Assembly: GCF_900102545.1 (NCBI RefSeq)
Contig: NZ_FNBN01000008.1
Location: forward strand, 252,019-316,018
Origin: Chitinophaga filiformis
Lineage (GTDB): Bacteria > Bacteroidota > Bacteroidia > Chitinophagales > Chitinophagaceae
Reading direction: 5' to 3'
Length of the DNA stretch: 64,000 nucleotides
The notes under the pieces were generated by a model. That model searched no databases. It saw only the letters and a program-made list of their open reading frames with translations, and had not been told where the DNA came from. The translations under genes and the position numbers were made by a program. Below are positions 9,539 through 18,443 of the stretch, one piece after another; position 1 is the first letter of the stretch, and every line of letters starts with the position of its first letter.

Positions 9539-11023
9539 ATGGCAAAGTCAACAAACACCAGGGTCGATAAAGTTAAAGTCAGAATGTATAAAGGAGGGAC
9601 GGGCGACTGCTTTCTGCTTCAATTTATGAAGGGCACTGAGCCATCCTTTAACATGATGATCGATTGTGGCAGTATAAAAGGTGGAGCACCGCAGTTTGAA
9701 GCAATCGCTAAAAATATTAAAGCAGAAACAGGAGGTATAATAGACTTGCTTATCGTCACACATGAACATGCCGACCACATTAATGGCTTTGAAAAAGCTA
9801 AAGAACTCTTTGATGAATTTACCTTTAAAAAGGTCTGGTTTGCCTGGACCGAAGATGATGAAGATCCGGTAGCGAATGATTATCGCCAAAACCGTAGTGA
9901 ACTGGGCCTTGCATTGGACGCTGCAGTTGCTAAGCTGAATATGCTGCTGACAGATAATTATTATGAAAAGCTGTTCATGGACGATGTGAGAGGGCAGCTG
10001 ATGGTTGATGGAAAGAGAAAATTCATCAATTCCATTACATCGTTAAATGATCTGAATATGCTGAAGGCGGCCAAGGGGAAACCGCTGCCTACAATGGTGG
10101 AGAAGTTTAAAGAGTTTAATATCATTAAAGAGGATACAATAGTAGAGCTACTCAAGCCGGGAGATGTCCGTTCAAAGCTGGCAGGAGCCACCGGTATCCG
10201 CTTTTACGTACTGGCGCCTCCGAGAGATTTTAACCTGCTGGACGAAACAGAAGGTGGCGATAATAATTTTGATAAACGTGAAACAAAGAGCCGGAAGGAC
10301 TTTGCTTTCTTATCTGCCGTAGACGGAGCGATTACTGGCAGTGAGGCATCCAAATTTCCATTTGAGGCGGAACATGAACTCAAGGACACACAACATGAGA
10401 TAAGGCAATTATATAACAAAGTGGGAGATGAGTGGCGAAAGATCGATCATGATTGGTTATACTCCGCAGGTAGTATAGCTATGCGCTACGAAAGAAGCAT
10501 TAATAATACCAGCCTCGCCCTCGCTATACAATTTGAAGACAGCGAACGTGTGTTGTTATTCCCTGCCGATGCTGAATTCGGCAGCTGGAAAAGCTGGCAT
10601 ATGGATCTACATTGGCCGGTTAAAATTGATGGAAAAACAGTGAAGAAGGATATTTCCTATTTCCTTGCCAATACTGTCTTTTACAAAGTGGGTCACCACT
10701 TGAGTCATAACGGAACAGCAACAACAATGGGTCTTGACCTGATGACCAGTGATGAATTGACAGCCATGGCCACCCTTGATTTCGCTAAAATAAACGATGG
10801 CTGGTTGAACACCATGCCTAACGACCTGCTTGGCGCGGAACTGATCCGCAAATGCAATGGTAAGCTATTCGTCAATGGCAACTGTGATAAGATACTTTCC
10901 AACATGAAGACAGACCGGGTGACTATTAAGAAAACCCATGAGCGCATCATGCGGAAATTACACGAGGGTTTTGAGGATGAGATCTTCCTGGAGTGCGTTA
11001 TAGACGGGAAAAATCCATCGTAA
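9539..11023 (+). CDS. Metallo-beta-lactamase-fold hydrolase (ComEC/Rec2-like MBL domain)
   Basis: A 494-residue protein with no signal peptide. The MBL metal motif THEHADH is at 74-80. Additional expected ligands are FPADAEFGSW (Asp344) and KVGHHLSHNG (His386-His390). The opening VRMYKGGTGDCFLLQF and MIDCGS match the first strands of the MBL fold in ComEC-type nucleases and hydrolases. A charged insertion of about 200 residues (about 100-300) separates the motifs. It follows the metallopeptidase gene by 8 bp. Substrate unknown: a nuclease or phosphodiesterase is plausible from the fold. It is followed by copies of a short tail-like sequence. Confidence 0.85.
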   Translation: MAKSTNTRVDKVKVRMYKGGTGDCFLLQFMKGTEPSFNMMIDCGSIKGGAPQFEAIAKNIKAETGGIIDLLIVTHEHADHINGFEKAKELFDEFTFKKVWFAWTEDDEDPVANDYRQNRSELGLALDAAVAKLNMLLTDNYYEKLFMDDVRGQLMVDGKRKFINSITSLNDLNMLKAAKGKPLPTMVEKFKEFNIIKEDTIVELLKPGDVRSKLAGATGIRFYVLAPPRDFNLLDETEGGDNNFDKRETKSRKDFAFLSAVDGAITGSEASKFPFEAEHELKDTQHEIRQLYNKVGDEWRKIDHDWLYSAGSIAMRYERSINNTSLALAIQFEDSERVLLFPADAEFGSWKSWHMDLHWPVKIDGKTVKKDISYFLANTVFYKVGHHLSHNGTATTMGLDLMTSDELTAMATLDFAKINDGWLNTMPNDLLGAELIRKCNGKLFVNGNCDKILSNMKTDRVTIKKTHERIMRKLHEGFEDEIFLECVIDGKNPS

Positions 11024-11100
11024 TTGCTTTCTTCCTGGAATGCATCATCGATGGATGAAGTACATTTTCTCCTCCAGGAATGCAATCAGGCGGATAAACC

Positions 11101-11877
11101 TCATCTCGCTTGTTTCTCCCCCTGTTTCGATGACTGATACTCCGTAGGCGTCATTCCAAACTGCTTGAGAAAATTCCTGCCGAAATTCGTCTGGGAATGA
11201 TACCCTACCATGTCAGACACTTCATATATCTTGAAAGAACCTTGTCCCAATAACTCCGCCGCCTTCTTCAAACGGGTAACATTTACCAGCTCATTAGGCG
11301 TAAGGTCAGAAATAGATTTGATCTTTCTATACAACGTAGGCCGGCTCATATTCATCAACCGCGCAAGTTTTTCTATATCAAGATCCGGATCATCGATGTT
11401 CTCATGAATAATAGCCGTCAGTTGCTCCAGGAACAATTCATCCGGACGGGTGGAAGCAATGGTATTGATATTCACAAGCGGTGAATGTGCAAAGTAGTCT
11501 TTCAGTTTAGAACGATTGGCTAGTAGTGAAGCAATCTGTGCCATCAGGAATTCAGTAGAGAAAGGTTTGTCTACATAGGCATCCGCACCTAATTCCAATC
11601 CCGCTATTTTAGCCTGTAAGGTGTTTTTAGCAGTCAGCAGGATAACAGGGATATGGCAATAGTCAAACGTCGACTTGATCAGACGACATAGTTCAAAACC
11701 ATCCATCACCGGCATCATTACATCACTGATGACCAGCTGTACGGGTTCAGTCCCCAGCAATGATAAAGCCTCTTTGCCATTCTGCGCTGTCAGCATGGTA
11801 TACTTTTCACTTAATTCCTCCCCAAGGAAGGCCAGAATTTCTTCATTATCGTCTACGAGCAGCAACAGTGGTTTCAT
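11101..11877 (-). CDS. Response regulator with REC and AraC-type DNA-binding domain
   Basis: A 258-residue protein. The REC domain (1-120) has the acidic pair D9/D10, phospho-acceptor D52 in VISDVMMPVMDG and Lys in LLTAKN. The C-terminal ~100 residues are an AraC-type double HTH ending in QTNFGRNFLKQFGMTPTEYQ. The start ATG overlaps the stop of the kinase gene by 4 bases (ATGA), so translation is coupled. In many Bacteroides hybrid two-component systems these domains are fused to the kinase; here they form a separate protein. It probably activates the divergent SusC/SusD arabinan operon. Confidence 0.92.
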   Translation of the reverse strand: MKPLLLLVDDNEEILAFLGEELSEKYTMLTAQNGKEALSLLGTEPVQLVISDVMMPVMDGFELCRLIKSTFDYCHIPVILLTAKNTLQAKIAGLELGADAYVDKPFSTEFLMAQIASLLANRSKLKDYFAHSPLVNINTIASTRPDELFLEQLTAIIHENIDDPDLDIEKLARLMNMSRPTLYRKIKSISDLTPNELVNVTRLKKAAELLGQGSFKIYEVSDMVGYHSQTNFGRNFLKQFGMTPTEYQSSKQGEKQAR

Positions 11878-14800
11878 GATGTCTGGTTTGTGGTGGTAAT
11901 TGATTTGTTGGTCCTGCCTGGTTGCAGATTGAACTCTATTTCCTGGTGTACCGGCATACGCAGCACAAACACATTCAGATTGTGATGGCCTGCTTGTAAT
12001 GTGAGTGTTCCTTTATGCAATGTGGCTAAAGAGCGTGAAAGCGCCAGGCCTATTCCTGTACCTTTCTGCATCTCCGTTTCCTTCAGCCGGAAGAATGGTT
12101 CGAATATCTTTTCCTTCATATCCTCCGGGATGAGATGACCATCATTGCTGATCTCTATGGTAAAATAATTCTCCTCACCGGGAGAAACCAGCAGGCGTAT
12201 GCTGGCAACAGTAGCTGCATATTTTACAGCATTCCCAATAAGGTTACTAAGAATTTTATTGAAAGCCTCAATATCAACATAGGCATACAATTCCGCCGGC
12301 CGTTCAAGAGAGAGCTCCAACTGCTTTTGCTCCGCCAGTGTCTTAAACCCGGTGTACATCTCTTCCAGGAGGTCCGGAATATTAGCCTTGACGAAGTTGA
12401 GGGAGTAGCCGTTTAGCTCTGTCTGGCGGAAGTCAAGCAGCTGGCCGGTAAGTCCTACCAGCCGGTTGGTATTGCGCTCCATAATGGAAAGACTATCCTT
12501 AATCTCCGGCAGGTGGCCGGCTTTCCGGATCACTTTCTCCAATGGCGCTTTAATCAGTGTTAACGGCGTCTTGATCTCATGCGCTACATTGGTAAAGAAC
12601 TCGATCTTGGCCTTGAATACTTCTTTCTCCTTAGCTGCTTCAAACAGCTCTATCCTGCGCCGGTTCTTAGCTTCAATCCGTTTGTGATAGTTCCGGATGA
12701 TATACCAGATGATACATGTCGCCAATACCGCATACAGTACCACTGCCCACCAGCTACGCCACCAGGGCGGCATGATTTCGATGACCAGGGTGGTTTCTGT
12801 TGCAGGCCATACACTACCGCTATTGCGGGCCTTTACCCTGAAGGTATAAGTACCCGGCGCCAGTTCTGTGAAATAAGCCTTACGGTTCGTTTTCAGGTAA
12901 GTCCAGTTCTTATCCAGGTTCTCCATCTTATAGGCATATTCCGCGATTTCCGGCGCCGTATAGCTAAGTAAGGCGAAGTCAATACTAAAGGTAGACTGGT
13001 GATAGCTTAATGAGATCTTATCGGTAGAGGTAACTGAGTGTTGTAAAGGTGAGCCTTTTGCTGCAATAGGGAGCTCGCGGTTATGCACCTGGAACCCGGT
13101 GATATACACCGGACCAGCAAACGTATTCTGTATAAATTCCTCCGGATTGAAACTGATAAAACCCTTTCCACTGCCGAAATACATACGCCCCTCCGCATCC
13201 TTATAAGCCGAATTAAAGTTGAACTGGTCGCTCAGCAGACCGTTCGCCCGGGTATATGTCTTTACATTGCCATTCCTTGGATTAAAGCAGCACAAACCAC
13301 GGGAAGTGCTGATCCAGAGATTCGCCTGTTTGTCTTCCAATATACTGAGCATAAAATTGCTGGGGAACCCGTCCTGCGTGGTATATCTCGTAAAACGCTG
13401 TTGAGCCTTGTTATACCTGCAAAGACCTCCTTCAGTAGCGAACCATAGGTGGCCACCGGAATCTTCGAAAACACTGTTGACACGATCGCTGCTAAGGCTC
13501 TGTATATCGTTTTCCGCATAGCGGAAATTCCCCTTTTTACCTGTAGATGGATCATAAAAATGAACACCGCTGCCATAGGTACCCGCCCAGAACACGCCGG
13601 ACTTGTCCTGCAGGAGGCAGGAGTACCAGTTAACGAGCGGCAGACCGGGAAACAGAACAAAATCGTTCCTGATTCTGTCATATTGGTAGGCGCCCCTGGT
13701 AGTGCCCAGCATAATGGAGCCTCCCCGGGGACGATAGATACAATAGATAAAATTGCTCTGTAAGGCGGAGAGGCCGGATTGCATGTTGAAGCGCCGCGTC
13801 ACTTTACCGGTTCGGGTGTTCAATACATCCAGGCCGTGTTCGAAAGTGCCGATCCATAGTTCGTCGCCATCCAGCAGCAAGCCGTGGATGTTCGTATAAG
13901 AGATACTGCCTGCGGCACCAGGCTGAAAATGTGTGAACGTTTGTGTAGCCGGATCCAGTTTATTCAGGCCGGCATCTTCTGTCCCGATCCAGAGATTGTT
14001 GTAGCTGTCGCCATGGATCTCGCGCACCACATTCCCGCTGAGCGAGTTTTCCCCTGTTTTAGGGAAATACTTTCTGAACGGGGTGTATTGCGTCGGATAG
14101 TAGTTAACGCCGCCAAAATAGGTGCCTGCCCAGATACCGCCTTCCTTGTCACGGCAGAAGGTATATACCGCGTTGTCGGAGATGGAGTAAGGATCATTAT
14201 ACATCTTCCGGAGGTTCCTGGCCTTCCCGGTAAGCGTGTTATAAATGAAAATACCTGTCTCGGTAGCGATCCAGTATTCATGATCAGCCGTCTGGAGGAA
14301 GTTACGTACGAAGATCTCGGTATGGTCATCGTTATAGGCGAGAATATCTGTATAGGTATCGGAAGCAATATCAAATAATTTGGCGCCCTGGTTGGAGGTG
14401 CCCACCAGTATGTGCCCATCCCTGGTACTGGCTATCCGCTCTATCCAGCGGGACACCGGCCGTGTCGAATGACTGAACATGTCGTAGGCAGTAAAAGTGC
14501 CGGCATGATGCTTTTGGAGGTAACCATCGGTAGTAGCTACCCAGATGCTACCATCGGGCGAAAGACAGAGGGAACTGGCTTCAAAGAAGCTGTCAATACT
14601 GAAATACTGCAACTGGCGGGAGGCCTGGTGATAACGGAATAGGGAAAAGCCGGACACGAACCAGATATTCCCGGTACTGTCGCCCTGTATGGCCCTTACC
14701 TGTCCCTTGGGTGCTACCTCCAGTAGCCGAAAGCTTTCGGTGGAATTATCGTAGCGGTAAAGGCCATCTTCGGTGCCTACCCAAAGGGTGCCATCAGCGC

Positions 14801-15128
14801 CCTCGTAGAGCACATGGATAAAGTTGCTGCCAATGCTGCCGGTGTCCTGCGGATTGTGGCGGAACACTTTGAAGGTATACCCGTCAAAGCGGTTCAATCC
14901 GTCTTTGGTGCCGAACCACATAAAACCTCTGCTGTCCTGCAGGCTGCAGATGACAGCATTGTTCGAGAGGCCGTTCTCCACCTGGTAATGCCGGAAATAA
15001 TAGGATTGTCCGGATACAAGCCCGGTTCCACCAACAAAAAAACAGATCAGCAGCAATATGCTCATCGGAATATTCAAACGTGGTGTGGCGCTCCATTGTC
15101 CCTGTTCACTATAACGCGTTCTAAACAT
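11874..15128 (-). CDS. Two-component sensor histidine kinase with Reg_prop periplasmic sensor
   Basis: A 1084-residue inner-membrane sensor. It has an N-terminal signal or TM segment (about 20-40), then two seven-bladed Reg_prop propellers with repeated motifs such as GLSNNAVICSLQDSRGFMWF and GTKDGLNRFDGY (about 45-700). A Y_Y_Y domain follows (about 700-790, ending TYTFRVKARNSG), then a TM segment near 800. HisKA has His850 in FFTNVAHEIKTPLTLI. HATPase_c follows, with N box NLIGNAVKYA and G box GTGIGLALS. No receiver domain is fused. Family knowledge says such sensors bind oligosaccharides in the periplasm; the neighbouring arabinan genes suggest arabino-oligosaccharides. Confidence 0.93.
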   Translation of the reverse strand: MFRTRYSEQGQWSATPRLNIPMSILLLICFFVGGTGLVSGQSYYFRHYQVENGLSNNAVICSLQDSRGFMWFGTKDGLNRFDGYTFKVFRHNPQDTGSIGSNFIHVLYEGADGTLWVGTEDGLYRYDNSTESFRLLEVAPKGQVRAIQGDSTGNIWFVSGFSLFRYHQASRQLQYFSIDSFFEASSLCLSPDGSIWVATTDGYLQKHHAGTFTAYDMFSHSTRPVSRWIERIASTRDGHILVGTSNQGAKLFDIASDTYTDILAYNDDHTEIFVRNFLQTADHEYWIATETGIFIYNTLTGKARNLRKMYNDPYSISDNAVYTFCRDKEGGIWAGTYFGGVNYYPTQYTPFRKYFPKTGENSLSGNVVREIHGDSYNNLWIGTEDAGLNKLDPATQTFTHFQPGAAGSISYTNIHGLLLDGDELWIGTFEHGLDVLNTRTGKVTRRFNMQSGLSALQSNFIYCIYRPRGGSIMLGTTRGAYQYDRIRNDFVLFPGLPLVNWYSCLLQDKSGVFWAGTYGSGVHFYDPSTGKKGNFRYAENDIQSLSSDRVNSVFEDSGGHLWFATEGGLCRYNKAQQRFTRYTTQDGFPSNFMLSILEDKQANLWISTSRGLCCFNPRNGNVKTYTRANGLLSDQFNFNSAYKDAEGRMYFGSGKGFISFNPEEFIQNTFAGPVYITGFQVHNRELPIAAKGSPLQHSVTSTDKISLSYHQSTFSIDFALLSYTAPEIAEYAYKMENLDKNWTYLKTNRKAYFTELAPGTYTFRVKARNSGSVWPATETTLVIEIMPPWWRSWWAVVLYAVLATCIIWYIIRNYHKRIEAKNRRRIELFEAAKEKEVFKAKIEFFTNVAHEIKTPLTLIKAPLEKVIRKAGHLPEIKDSLSIMERNTNRLVGLTGQLLDFRQTELNGYSLNFVKANIPDLLEEMYTGFKTLAEQKQLELSLERPAELYAYVDIEAFNKILSNLIGNAVKYAATVASIRLLVSPGEENYFTIEISNDGHLIPEDMKEKIFEPFFRLKETEMQKGTGIGLALSRSLATLHKGTLTLQAGHHNLNVFVLRMPVHQEIEFNLQPGRTNKSITTTNQTS

Positions 15129-15230
15129 AGCGTTTCATAACGTAAAATCTAAAATGAGATGATTTGCTGAAGTTTTGATACAGATTGTAGAGCCTAAGAA
15201 AACTATTAATCGCAACTTCATACCACTAAC

Positions 15231-15329
15231 CGGATCGTAGTCCGGAAAAAGGTGATAGCACTTTTAATTGTTACTGTCACACTAATAAAATTAACTATTA
15301 TATACATCCCGGACAAGAAATTCCGGACA
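15231..15329. promoter_or_regulatory. Repeated CCGGA sites upstream of the SusC operon
   Basis: In the 242-bp divergent gap, CCGGA recurs four times. It is arranged as an inverted pair (CCGGATCGTAGTCCGG, 15231-15246) and a direct pair CCGGACA at 15309-15315 and 15323-15329. The direct pair ends about 12 bp before a TTTATTTG box (15341-15348) that is one base from TAnnTTTG. The position fits binding by the AraC-type response regulator. Function is inferred. Confidence 0.4.
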
Positions 15330-15370
15330 TATAAAAGAGTTTTATTTGAATTAATAATAATTACACGTTT

Positions 15371-18300
15371 ATGAAACTGATCCGCATCTTGCTAAACAGC
15401 AGCGTATTCCCTATACTCGCCTGCGCACTGTTTCTGCTCATCGAGCCGGCATCCGCCCGGCAAATCACCAAAAAGAAGTTCCGGGGAACGGTCATCACCC
15501 GGGAAAATGAACCAGTTATCGGCGCTTCTGTAAGTGTGAAAGGCGGCGCCGGAACAGTGACAGATATTTCAGGAAAATTCACTATCGAGGCAGAAGAAGG
15601 CGCTTCTGTTATCATCACCAGCATGGGGTTTGAAAGTAAGGAAGTGGTGCTGAAAGGAGAGGAACCTGTTTCAGTAAGACTGGAAAAGTCATACCGGAAC
15701 CTGGAGGATGTGGTCGTAGTAGGTTATGGCTCCGTAAAGAAAAAGGACCTGACAGGCTCCGTGGCACTGGTGAATGTGGGCGAAGCGAAAAAGAACGTGT
15801 CTTACGATGTAGCTAAAATGTTACAGGGACAGGCAGCCGGTATCAGCGTGCATGGCTCCGGCGAACCAGGTGGCTATGTGCAGATCAAGATCCGTGGTAC
15901 AACAACCTTCGGTAATAACAGTCCCCTGTTTGTAATAGACGGAGTACCCGTAGATGCGCCTTACGATTTTTCACCTAATGATATCGAGAGTATCCAGGTA
16001 CTGAAAGATGCCTCCGCCGCTGCGATATATGGTTCCAGGGCCGCTACCGGTGTGATCATCATCACCACCAGGAAAGGAAAACAGGGACCAGTGAGGGTGA
16101 CCTTCAACAGTTATGCCGGTGTACAGGAAGTGGCGAGGAAGATATCACTCACGGACAGAGCACAATACCAGCAGATCGTATCTGCGGCAGAAACAAACGC
16201 CGGATTAACCCTGGCGCCAGCCAATGATCCGACTAATCCTTCATATGTATCCAATATCAATACAGACTGGCAGAAAGAAGGCCTGAAAAGAGGACTGATA
16301 CAGGACCATAACGTCGGACTTTCAGGCGGTACGGAAAATATCTCCTACAATGCTTCCCTGGGTTATTTCAACCAGACAGGTACACAGGTAGGGCCGCAGA
16401 AATACGACCGCTATACCCTGAACAGCAACCTGCAGGGTAAAAAAGGCCGTTTCAGCTACGGTGTAAAAGTGGCTTATACACAATCGCACAAGGGGAACTA
16501 TGCCGCTACCAATGGCCACGCGGTGTTCGGAGGAGTAGTGACCAGTATGCTGACCGCTATTCCTACCATGCCTGTATACGATGCTTCCCGCCTGGGCGGA
16601 TATGGTGGCAGCGACCAGGTAAAGAACAGGGCTATCTCTGCCAACGTAGTAGGGATTAATAACCTGGTGAATGATTACAGCGACCGTAACCGCTTCCTGG
16701 GAAATGCATGGGGCGAACTGGAAATAGTGAAAAACCTGAAGTACAGGATCAACGCCAGCTACGACAGGACCGATTACGAGAACTCTCACTTCGAGCCACG
16801 CTTCGACATGGGATACTACTATCTCAATACACAATACTACATGTACCTGCAGAATGGTCATTCAAACACCAGCCTGCTGGAGCATACACTGACCTACCAG
16901 TTACAGAAAGGCAAACATAAAATTGACTTCCTGGCTGGTCTGACTTACCAGGAGGATAAGAACGAATGGATGGCTGCCACCGCGCAGGATACCTCAGACC
17001 TGAACTTCCGGACATTTGCCGCTGTAGCCAGGGCAAGCGCTAAAGGCGTGACCAGCTGGAAAGGCATGGCAGCGCTTTACTCCACGCTCGGCAGGATCAA
17101 CTACAATTATGACGATCGTTACCTGCTGACAGCCAACTTCAGACGGGATGGTTCATCAAAGTTCGCACCAGCAAACCGCTATGGTAATTTCGCTGGTTTC
17201 GCGGCTGCCTGGAATATCAGCAATGAGAAATTCCTGCATTTGCCTTCCTTCATCAGCAGTATGAAACTAAGAGGTGGTTATGGTGTATTGGGTAACCAGA
17301 CTTCCCTGGGTTGGTATGACTACCAGTCGTATATCAACAATACCACTAACTACCTGTTCGGCGATCAACTGGCCACAGGTTCCACTACCGTATCAGTGAC
17401 AGACCCTACCCTGAAATGGGAGTCTACCACTACTACCAACGTAGCGCTGGATCTGGGCCTCTTTAATGAGAAATTATCCTTTACGGCGGAATATTATAAC
17501 CGCCTTTCAAAAGATATCATTACCGCTATCCCTATACCTTATTCTGTAGGTTCCTTCCCGCAGACACTCACTACCAACGCAGCATCGCTGAAGAACAGTG
17601 GCTTCGAGTTCACCCTGACTTACAAGGACAACATCGGTGCGTTGAACTACTCTATCAATGCCAATGCTTATACCCTGAAGAACAAGGTCGAAAAGCTGGG
17701 TGGAAAGAACAACCCAGTGTATGGTTCCGGCAGCAAAACAGAGGTGGGCCGCGAAGTGGGTGAACTGTTCGGATACAAGACAGACGGCATCTTCCAGAGC
17801 CAGGATGAGATCAGCAAACATGCTACGCAAGACCAGTCAGGCGGTATCAAACCAGGCGATATCAAATACAAGGACATGAACAATGATGGTGCGATTACTG
17901 ATGCCGACAGGACCTACCTGGGCTCAGCGATCCCTAAATTCTACTACGGCCTGAATGTATCTGCTTCTTACAAAAACTTTGATGTGTCTTTCTTCTGGCA
18001 GGGTAATATGGGCAGTAAAGTGAACAATGGTGTTTATTCAGCGTTGATGGCTGGCCAGTATGGTAATGCACATACCGACGAACTGAATTACTGGACACCT
18101 ACCCACACCAATACCGATGTGCCAAGGCCGCTGATCAACGATATCAATAACAGCCGGTTCTCCGATCGTTTTGTACAGAGCGGCTCTTATGTAAAACTGC
18201 AGAATGCGCAGATCGGGTATACCATTCCTGAATCTACTTTGAGCAAGACGCATGTATTCAGAAGCCTGCGTGTGTATCTCTCTGGTCTGAACCTGGTAAC

Positions 18301-18424
18301 GATCACCAAATACAAAGGCTACGATCCTGATTTTATCAGCGACGGTTTGTTTAACAGGGGCTTTGACTATGGCTCCTTCCCGAACCCGAGAACCGTGATG
18401 TTTGGTGTACAGTTAGGCCTTTAA
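15371..18424 (+). CDS. SusC/RagA-family TonB-dependent outer-membrane transporter
   Basis: A 1017-residue outer-membrane oligosaccharide importer. It has a signal peptide (about 1-30) and a carboxypeptidase-D-like domain (about 38-110, KFRGTVITRENEPVIGASV). The plug is at about 115-235, with VVVGYGSVKKKDLTGSV and the SusC signature AAAIYGSRAATGVIIITTRKG. A 22-strand barrel reaches the C-terminus. It would partner the SusD lipoprotein encoded 20 bp downstream. The downstream GH43/GH51 enzymes point to arabinan or arabino-oligosaccharides as substrate. It is divergent from the sensor/regulator pair. Confidence 0.95.
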   Translation: MKLIRILLNSSVFPILACALFLLIEPASARQITKKKFRGTVITRENEPVIGASVSVKGGAGTVTDISGKFTIEAEEGASVIITSMGFESKEVVLKGEEPVSVRLEKSYRNLEDVVVVGYGSVKKKDLTGSVALVNVGEAKKNVSYDVAKMLQGQAAGISVHGSGEPGGYVQIKIRGTTTFGNNSPLFVIDGVPVDAPYDFSPNDIESIQVLKDASAAAIYGSRAATGVIIITTRKGKQGPVRVTFNSYAGVQEVARKISLTDRAQYQQIVSAAETNAGLTLAPANDPTNPSYVSNINTDWQKEGLKRGLIQDHNVGLSGGTENISYNASLGYFNQTGTQVGPQKYDRYTLNSNLQGKKGRFSYGVKVAYTQSHKGNYAATNGHAVFGGVVTSMLTAIPTMPVYDASRLGGYGGSDQVKNRAISANVVGINNLVNDYSDRNRFLGNAWGELEIVKNLKYRINASYDRTDYENSHFEPRFDMGYYYLNTQYYMYLQNGHSNTSLLEHTLTYQLQKGKHKIDFLAGLTYQEDKNEWMAATAQDTSDLNFRTFAAVARASAKGVTSWKGMAALYSTLGRINYNYDDRYLLTANFRRDGSSKFAPANRYGNFAGFAAAWNISNEKFLHLPSFISSMKLRGGYGVLGNQTSLGWYDYQSYINNTTNYLFGDQLATGSTTVSVTDPTLKWESTTTTNVALDLGLFNEKLSFTAEYYNRLSKDIITAIPIPYSVGSFPQTLTTNAASLKNSGFEFTLTYKDNIGALNYSINANAYTLKNKVEKLGGKNNPVYGSGSKTEVGREVGELFGYKTDGIFQSQDEISKHATQDQSGGIKPGDIKYKDMNNDGAITDADRTYLGSAIPKFYYGLNVSASYKNFDVSFFWQGNMGSKVNNGVYSALMAGQYGNAHTDELNYWTPTHTNTDVPRPLINDINNSRFSDRFVQSGSYVKLQNAQIGYTIPESTLSKTHVFRSLRVYLSGLNLVTITKYKGYDPDFISDGLFNRGFDYGSFPNPRTVMFGVQLGL

Positions 18425-18443
18425 TCTTTAAACAGCATTACAA

